Positions 58,669 to 64,000 of a DNA stretch of 64,000 bases are shown one piece after another (position 1 is the stretch's first letter; each line of letters begins with the position of its first letter). Source of the stretch: Oscillospiraceae bacterium (lineage in GTDB: Bacteria > Bacillota > Clostridia > Oscillospirales > Oscillospiraceae); contig JAFSCD010000016.1 of NCBI GenBank assembly GCA_017436955.1, positions 62,001 to 126,000 of the forward strand. The letters run 5' to 3'. The notes beneath the pieces were generated by a model. The model worked only from the letters and a program-made list of their open reading frames with translations. It was not told the DNA's origin and ran no database searches. Made by a program: the position numbers and the translations under genes.

Positions 58669-61146
58669 ATGGCTGAATTTCAGGTGAAAACAAAAGGCAA
58701 CGCCAGCCCCAAGGGCAAACCCAGAGTATACTTTACCTGCCATCCTGCGGATTTTGAGAAGTATTTTGAGAAGCTCTGCCAGGATATTTTCAAGACCCAC
58801 CAGTGCGCCATTTACTATACCGAGGATATGTCCGCTGTCATCGAAGAGCAGGACAAAGCCACCGACCTGGGCAGCCACAACCTGTTCATCGTGCCGGTGA
58901 CCTTTAAGCTGCTGACCCAGCCCAACCGGGCTATGGATTCGGACATCCCCTATGCGCTGCAGCAGCATATCCCGGTGCTGCCCTTTATGATGGAGCCGGG
59001 TATTGATGCGGTGTACAGCCGCCCGGATAAGTTTGGTGAGCTGCAGTATCTGAATCCCTACAGCACCGACCTGACGGAGATTTCCTACGAGGAGAAGCTG
59101 AAAAAGTATCTGGAGTCCGTGCTAATCAGCGATGAAATGGCGCAGAAGGTGCGTGCGGCTTTCGACGCTTACATATTCTTAAGCTACCGCAAGAAGGATC
59201 GCCGGCACGCCAACGAGCTGATGCGGCTGATCCACAGCCACCCGGAGCTGCGGGATATCGCCATTTGGTATGACGAATTCCTGACCCCCGGCAAGAGTTT
59301 TAAGGAGAGCATCGACCAAATGCTGGCAGACAGCGATCTGTTTGCCCTGCTGGTGACGCCTAATCTATTGGAGGAGCCGGAGGGCAAGCCCAATTTCGTG
59401 ATGGGCGAGGAGTATCCTGCGGCGAAAAAGTCCGGCATTGGCATCCTGCCTGCGGAGATGGAGGATACGGACAAGGCCGCTTTGGGCGAAAAATTCGATG
59501 GCATCCCTGCCTGTGTGAAGCCGGATGATGAGAGCTTCAAGCCCCGGCTGATGGAAGCCCTTTCCCGAATCGCCACTGCTGCCAACGATGATGACCCGAT
59601 GCACAATTACCTCATTGGCCTTGCCTACTTGGAGGGCATTGATGTGGAAACCGACCGCCAGCGTGGCCTGGAGCTGATTACGAAAGCCGCCGAAGCCAAC
59701 CTGCCGGAGGCGATGGAAAAGCTGTACGATATGTACAGAGATGGCGCAGGCGTCGCACTGGACTACAGAAAAGCCGTAAAGTGGGCAGAACGGTTGTATA
59801 ACTATCGCCGGCAACACCTGGGAGAAGAGCACCCGGACACCATCAGGACCCTGAATAATCTGGCGGGGACTTATAGCAAGCTGGGTGACCGTAGAAGGGC
59901 GCTGGAACTGGAAGAAAAGGTGTATTCCCTGCGCTGCCGCATATTAGGTGAAGAGCACCCGGATACACTTACATCCCTGAACAATCTGGCGGGGACTTAC
60001 AGTGGTTTGGGCGACCATCAAAAGGCGCTGGAACTGGAAGAAAAGGTGTATGCCCTGTATTGTCGTATATTGGGCGAAGAGCACCCGGATACACTTACAT
60101 CCCTGAATAATCTGGCGGTGACTTACAGTGATTTGGGCGACCACAAAAGGGCGCTGGAACTGGAAGAAAAGGTGTATGCCCTGCGCTGCCGCATATTGGG
60201 CGAAGAGCACCCGGATACACTTACATCCCTGAACAATCTGGCGGCAACTTACGGTGATTTGGGCAACCTTCAAAAGGCGCTGGAACTGGAAGAAAAGGTG
60301 TATTCCCTGCGCTGCCGCATATTAGGTGAAGAGCACCCGGATACACTTACATCCCTGAACAATCTGGCGGTGACTTACGGTGATTTGGGCAACCACAAAA
60401 GGGCGCTGGAACTGGAAGAAAAGGTGTATGCCCTGTATTGTCGCATATTGGGTGAGGAACACCCGGACACACTTACATCCCTGCACAATCTGGCGGTGAC
60501 TTACGGTGATTTGGGCAACCACAAAAGGGCGCTGGAACTGGAAGAAAAGGTGTATGCCCTGTATTGTCGCATATTGGGCGAGGAACACCCGGACACCCTC
60601 GGGACCCTGAATAATCTGGCGGTGACTTATAGCAAGCTGGGCGACCATCAAAAGGCACTTGAATTGAAAGAAAAGGTGTACGCCCTGCGTTGTCGCATAT
60701 TGGGCGAAGACCACCCGGACACTCTCGTGTCCCTGCACAATCTGGCGGTGACTTACAGTGATTTGGGTGACCATCAAAAGGCGCTGAAGCTAGGTGAAGA
60801 TGCGTATACTTTGTTCTGCCATGTACTAGGAGAAGAACATCCCCTTACCCTTAACTCTATGAGATTTCTGTCGGCACTCCGCAGCCTTATGAAGAAAACC
60901 CAGACATTAACTGGCGCTTCCGCACAACAGCCGAGTCAGACGGGGAAGCCGCAAAGGAACCGGCAGATGGCAGAGCTGGAATATATGCTTCTGTGCAGCA
61001 AGCTGGGCAAGGAGCATCCCAACACGCAGAAGGCGTGGGAAGCATTGCAACAGCTTTACAGAACGCTTGGTGTATGCCAGCACTGCGGTGGTGCACTTGA
61101 TGACAAGCAAAAATGCATCAAATGCGGCAAGCCCAAGGACTATTGA
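58669..61146 (+). CDS. TIR-domain protein with Sel1/TPR repeats and C-terminal zinc ribbon
   Basis: The 825-residue product has a degenerate TIR-like domain (about 18-150), a better TIR domain (about 166-300: AYIFLSYRKKDRRHANEL, IAIWYDEFLTPGKSFKESI with Glu203 at the catalytic NADase position, FALLVTP), Sel1-like repeats (about 310-380), eight near-identical 42-residue TPRs of kinesin-light-chain type (384-719, LGEEHPDTLTSLNNLA..) and a ninth degenerate one. A zinc ribbon (CQHCGG..CIKCGK) closes it. The TIR could hydrolyse NAD or act as an assembly module. A single-gene immune or stress role is possible, not shown. GAAGGAG precedes the ATG. Confidence 0.85.
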   Translation: MAEFQVKTKGNASPKGKPRVYFTCHPADFEKYFEKLCQDIFKTHQCAIYYTEDMSAVIEEQDKATDLGSHNLFIVPVTFKLLTQPNRAMDSDIPYALQQHIPVLPFMMEPGIDAVYSRPDKFGELQYLNPYSTDLTEISYEEKLKKYLESVLISDEMAQKVRAAFDAYIFLSYRKKDRRHANELMRLIHSHPELRDIAIWYDEFLTPGKSFKESIDQMLADSDLFALLVTPNLLEEPEGKPNFVMGEEYPAAKKSGIGILPAEMEDTDKAALGEKFDGIPACVKPDDESFKPRLMEALSRIATAANDDDPMHNYLIGLAYLEGIDVETDRQRGLELITKAAEANLPEAMEKLYDMYRDGAGVALDYRKAVKWAERLYNYRRQHLGEEHPDTIRTLNNLAGTYSKLGDRRRALELEEKVYSLRCRILGEEHPDTLTSLNNLAGTYSGLGDHQKALELEEKVYALYCRILGEEHPDTLTSLNNLAVTYSDLGDHKRALELEEKVYALRCRILGEEHPDTLTSLNNLAATYGDLGNLQKALELEEKVYSLRCRILGEEHPDTLTSLNNLAVTYGDLGNHKRALELEEKVYALYCRILGEEHPDTLTSLHNLAVTYGDLGNHKRALELEEKVYALYCRILGEEHPDTLGTLNNLAVTYSKLGDHQKALELKEKVYALRCRILGEDHPDTLVSLHNLAVTYSDLGDHQKALKLGEDAYTLFCHVLGEEHPLTLNSMRFLSALRSLMKKTQTLTGASAQQPSQTGKPQRNRQMAELEYMLLCSKLGKEHPNTQKAWEALQQLYRTLGVCQHCGGALDDKQKCIKCGKPKDY
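59818..60825 (+). repeat. Tandem 126-bp repeats inside the TIR-TPR gene
   Basis: Eight 126-bp units encode the 42-residue TPRs. Several units are nearly identical at the DNA level, so recent duplication or unequal crossing-over is likely, and repeat number may vary between strains. Confidence 0.9.
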
Positions 61147-61160
61147 TATTCGAAAAATGC

Positions 61161-61199
61161 AAAAAAGAGGACCAGCGGTGGCTGGTCCTCTAAATTTTT
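61161..61199. terminator. Bidirectional terminator between convergent genes
   Basis: AGAGGACCAGC / GCTGGTCCTCT with a GGTG loop is flanked by AAAAAA on the left and AAATTTTTATTT on the right. Confidence 0.9.
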
Positions 61200-61201
61200 A
61201 T

Positions 61202-63469
61202 TTACTTCAGGAAGGAAACGCGCTTGCCGGTGCTGAGGAAGTAATCGTCGGAAACCTCCTGCGCCATTTCCTCAATGCTCATCTTTTCGTAGCGCTCCAG
61301 GTCGATGGAGTAGATCTTATGCTTCAGGCTGCGCTGCGATACCGGCGGATACAGCATATAATCGCCGTAATGGGCGGTCAAATACAGCTCCCAGTTGTTC
61401 ATGACCGGCACGGTGATGCCCTCAAACTCCATATACACGGGATTGCCGTAGTATTCCACCGGGAAGCTCTCGCCCTCATAGCCGTAATCGCCGGGCAGGC
61501 ACACCCAATGGGTGGCGCTGTCGGATTGGTATTTCCGGGCGTTTTTCGTCCACTTGCGGATCATAATGGGGTAGGGGCAGAACACCTTGCGCAGGGCGCG
61601 CATAGCAACGGCCTTCCAGTTCTTGAAGCCTACGGGGAACAGCATTTTGGCTGTGTCCATCATATTCTTGCGCATACGGTCGCTGCGTGCGCCGTGCTTC
61701 AGGCGCTGCTTTTCGGTGGGTGCCACGCAGTCCAGCGGCAGAATGTCCACGAAGATATTTCTACCCTTTCTCTGCAGCGGAGCGGTGGTCCGGGGACCCA
61801 GAACCTCCAGACGGGTGAAGGTGTAGGGGTATGCGTGGGCATTCAGCACGAAACCCTCACGCAGCTGGGGCGGACAGATCTTCAGGAATTTATCGTAGTC
61901 CTTACGGGGCATAACCACGTCCAGATCGTCATCCCAGGGGATGAAGCCCTTGTGCCGGACAGCGCCCAGCAGCGTACCGCCTGCCATATAATAGCGCAGG
62001 TTATTGGCCTTGCAGATGCGGTCAAACTCGATAAAGATCTTCAAGATCAGAAGCTGCACCTTCTTGCGCATCGCCATATCGGTGTCGATATAGCTGCGGT
62101 ACAGGAAGGTGTTTCTTTCCCAGCGCTTGTAGGCCTGCATCAGCCGCTTGAGACCTCTTTTGATCTTGCCGCCCAGCCGGGTCAGGGGATAGCCCTTGCC
62201 CTTGCCCTTGGCAGCCGCGGCTCTGGCTTTTGCCCGCTTCACAATGCCGCTGCCGTTGTAGGCGGTGGCCTTGCTGAATTTGTTCATCCAGGCGTTGCTT
62301 AAGTGCTTGGCGTAGTCAATGGCACTCTTCAGTGCGGTTTCGGCAGACGTGAATTCATATTCCGCCACCGGCTTGCCCAGCAGCACATCCTCCCAGCGGT
62401 CGCCGATCTCCTTACGGGCATCGGCGTTGACAGCCTGACGGATCCGGTCGGATACGCCGTTTGTGCAGGCAGGGTCGAAGAACCGCTTCAGCTCGGCTGC
62501 GGTGGAATCGGCATCGTCGGGATTGTAGATGCGGAAGCCCTTGTTCAGACCCTTGATCTCATAATCCCGGTAGCCCTTGGCAAACAGCGTGGGCAGACCC
62601 TTGGCGATGGTAACGGAAAGAATGTTGGGGAATTCCTGGGCGTTGTCCACCAAAATGGCGCCGGCATAGCCGTCCAGCCGCTTGTGGGGCTTTTCGCACA
62701 GCTCCTCGATCACGATATTTTCCGGAAACTCCTCTGCCCACAGCGCATACTGCTCCGCGTCAGCCGCCGACAGCATCTTGCCGATAGGCACGATCCGCAG
62801 CACCTTATCCCGGAAAGTTTCGTCACTTTGCAGCAGCGCATAGAAGCTGCGCACCACAACGGTGGTACGGGGAGAGGAGCCTGCGGTCAGCAGGAGCAGC
62901 TCCCTGTCACCCAGTACGGCAGGGCTGTAGTCTACATCGGAGTAGGGGTGCAGATAGGGGATATAGGTGGTGCCGTAAATAAACGGATCCAGAGGGAAGC
63001 CGGTGATTGCGCCGTCACAAAGAGAAAGCGCATTGACGACTCTCCGCTTGGCAGCGCTGTTGGTAAAGGCTTCGTTGATGCAATCCTTGAAAAACAGGAA
63101 ACAATGCTTGCCCAGCCCGGTAATCACCTCAAAATCGCTGGCAAAGGTCTTCATTCTGGGCTCCCAGAACAGATAATGGTCGATCTCGGGGTGATCGGTC
63201 ACGAATTTTGCCAGGATCTCGGGGCGTTCAGAAGGCTTGTGGTAAGCCTTGTCCATAGAAAAGCGGTGGGCCCGCTCATCCACCAGATAGTCAAAAAAGC
63301 CCTGACGGTTGTGGGTGATGATGGTGACGTCCCAGCCTCTGTCTGCCAGCTCTACGGTCAGCAGCGACAGCATTTCTGCGCGCATGGTCTCAGCCATGGA
63401 GCTGGTGATGACAGCCAGCGTTTTTCTTCTGGGCTGATCCTGCGTATTATCCAAAAATTCGGTGTTCAA
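61202..63469 (-). CDS. Fusion of a glycosyltransferase-like domain and a LicD-family phosphotransferase
   Basis: The 755-residue product has a GT4-like N-terminal half (AVITSSMAETMRAEMLSLLTVEL.., about 15-370) and a C-terminal LicD domain (about 465-750) with YYMAGGTLLGAVRHKGFIPW and DDDLDVVMPRKDYDKF. These carry the nucleotidyltransferase-like acidic residues. LicD enzymes attach phosphocholine or similar groups to cell-surface glycans. A basic linker (RAKARAAAAKGKGKG) joins the halves. The start is TTG 63469 with GGAGGG upstream, and TATAAT lies close before it. It probably decorates a teichoic acid or polysaccharide. Confidence 0.85.
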   Translation of the reverse strand: MNTEFLDNTQDQPRRKTLAVITSSMAETMRAEMLSLLTVELADRGWDVTIITHNRQGFFDYLVDERAHRFSMDKAYHKPSERPEILAKFVTDHPEIDHYLFWEPRMKTFASDFEVITGLGKHCFLFFKDCINEAFTNSAAKRRVVNALSLCDGAITGFPLDPFIYGTTYIPYLHPYSDVDYSPAVLGDRELLLLTAGSSPRTTVVVRSFYALLQSDETFRDKVLRIVPIGKMLSAADAEQYALWAEEFPENIVIEELCEKPHKRLDGYAGAILVDNAQEFPNILSVTIAKGLPTLFAKGYRDYEIKGLNKGFRIYNPDDADSTAAELKRFFDPACTNGVSDRIRQAVNADARKEIGDRWEDVLLGKPVAEYEFTSAETALKSAIDYAKHLSNAWMNKFSKATAYNGSGIVKRAKARAAAAKGKGKGYPLTRLGGKIKRGLKRLMQAYKRWERNTFLYRSYIDTDMAMRKKVQLLILKIFIEFDRICKANNLRYYMAGGTLLGAVRHKGFIPWDDDLDVVMPRKDYDKFLKICPPQLREGFVLNAHAYPYTFTRLEVLGPRTTAPLQRKGRNIFVDILPLDCVAPTEKQRLKHGARSDRMRKNMMDTAKMLFPVGFKNWKAVAMRALRKVFCPYPIMIRKWTKNARKYQSDSATHWVCLPGDYGYEGESFPVEYYGNPVYMEFEGITVPVMNNWELYLTAHYGDYMLYPPVSQRSLKHKIYSIDLERYEKMSIEEMAQEVSDDYFLSTGKRVSFLK

Positions 63470-63589
63470 TATGAACCCTCCTTCAGTATGATGACATTAT
63501 AATGCGCCTATCATATGCATTGTAACATAGGGAAAATGCTTTGTAAAGTTGTTTCCGGCAGATAAATTGCGGAAACGGAAGGCAATTAC

Positions 63590-63619
63590 TTGCAAACCTG
63601 CCCGGCGTTGTAGTATGAT
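63590..63619 (+). promoter_or_regulatory. Promoter of the FGGY kinase gene
   Basis: TTGCAA (63590-63595) and TATGAT (63614-63619) are spaced 18 bp apart. Confidence 0.72.
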
Positions 63620-63690
63620 AGAGAAAAGTCCACACTGGGAGGGCTGCCCTGCCTGCTGCAGCCCCGACACTTTTTGAAAGGAGAAACGCT

Positions 63691-64000
63691 ATGCACGCAA
63701 TTGGTATTGATTTGGGCACCACCAGCATCTGCGGTGTGCTGATGGATACGCAGACCGGCAGGGTACTGCGTTCCCGCACGCAAAACAGCAACGCCTTCAT
63801 CGCCGGCGAATATTTCGAGCGGAAGCAATCCCCGGAGAAGATCATTTCGCTGGCGCGGGAGATTCTGGAGGATCTTCTGGATGACCAAACGCAGGCTATC
63901 GGTGTCACGGGACAGATGCACGGCATCGTCTATTATGATGCCGCCGGCAAGGCGGTGAGTCCGCTGTATACCTGGCAGGACGGCAGAGGAAATCTGCCCT
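63691..64000 (+). CDS. FGGY-family carbohydrate kinase (3' partial)
   Basis: The first 103 codons are present. They read HAIGIDLGTTSICGVLMD (phosphate-binding ATPase fold), IIGVTGQMHG-like IGVTGQMHGIVYYD and PLYTWQDGRG. These match the FGGY sugar-kinase N-terminus, closest in feel to sedoheptulokinase or xylulokinase. AAAGGAGA precedes ATG 63691. The C-terminal domain and substrate cannot be seen. Confidence 0.88.
   Translation, partial: MHAIGIDLGTTSICGVLMDTQTGRVLRSRTQNSNAFIAGEYFERKQSPEKIISLAREILEDLLDDQTQAIGVTGQMHGIVYYDAAGKAVSPLYTWQDGRGNLP

Noticed and set aside
59818-60825. CRISPR-like or satellite array
   Set aside because: The 126-bp period is in frame and encodes TPR units; there are no spacers.

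Overview
The window looks like a chromosome segment of a strictly anaerobic, probably gut-dwelling, spore-forming Clostridia of the Oscillospiraceae/Ruminococcaceae type. The clues are a moderately GC-rich sequence with strong AGGAGG ribosome sites and TTGACA/TATAAT promoters, a SpoIVB-type peptidase, ferredoxin- and NADH-based redox enzymes, an [FeFe]-hydrogenase-like protein, LPxTG surface proteins, and families of dispersed palindromic intergenic repeats. No rRNA, tRNA or CRISPR array was seen. This assignment is an inference from gene content; no database was searched.

Layout. 1-3.7 kb: tail of a surface protein, a TIM-barrel isomerase-like gene, and a coiled-coil membrane protein paired with LemA. 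3.9-16.3 kb (minus strand): one ~12.4 kb operon, mdh-fumC-hdrB-hdrC-hdrA-flxD-flxC-flxB-flxA-frdB-frdA-transporter. It joins the reductive oxaloacetate-to-succinate branch to a complete Flx-Hdr flavin-based electron-bifurcation module and a soluble two-subunit fumarate reductase. 16.6-19 kb: GH20-type hexosaminidase plus amidohydrolase. 19.1-19.7 kb: a GNAT acetyltransferase behind a leader peptide and an attenuator. 20.1-27.8 kb: TrpR/YerC-type regulator and the histidine operon hisZGDCBHAF-IE. 28-30.1 kb: deoB-cdd and a low-molecular-weight protein tyrosine phosphatase.

30.05-35.6 kb: an integrated mobilizable element of about 5.5 kb. It has a Tn916-like integrase, an excisionase, a MobV relaxase with a candidate oriT, a small membrane protein and an XRE regulator. 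It sits inside the active-site codons of the phosphatase gene and has rebuilt that gene's 5' end; the old 5' end remains as a 12-codon stub at the far junction. Between excisionase and relaxase lies about 0.63 kb with no convincing gene but its own promoter, several strong hairpins and a terminator: a candidate large structured RNA.

36-46.1 kb: surface and regulatory genes (transglutaminase with four Ig-like repeats, a regulator with two DNA-binding domains, a small Cys-rich protein, a 1922-residue VWA/pilin-type LPxTG adhesin). 46.2-61.1 kb: SDR oxidoreductase and [FeFe]-hydrogenase-like protein, histidinol phosphatase (supplying the step absent from the his operon), rsmG, a DUF3810 membrane peptidase-like protein, a DUF89 phosphatase, alr and a CapA-like lipoprotein, the nifS-iscU-rrf2 operon with paired operators, SpoIVB, and a TIR-TIR-Sel1-TPR-zinc-ribbon protein. 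61.2-64 kb: a glycosyltransferase-LicD fusion and the start of an FGGY kinase.

The most interesting candidates are the proposed NADH-driven bifurcating fumarate reductase operon, the large RNA inside the mobilizable element, the element's use of phosphatase P-loop codons as its attachment site, and the GNAT attenuator.
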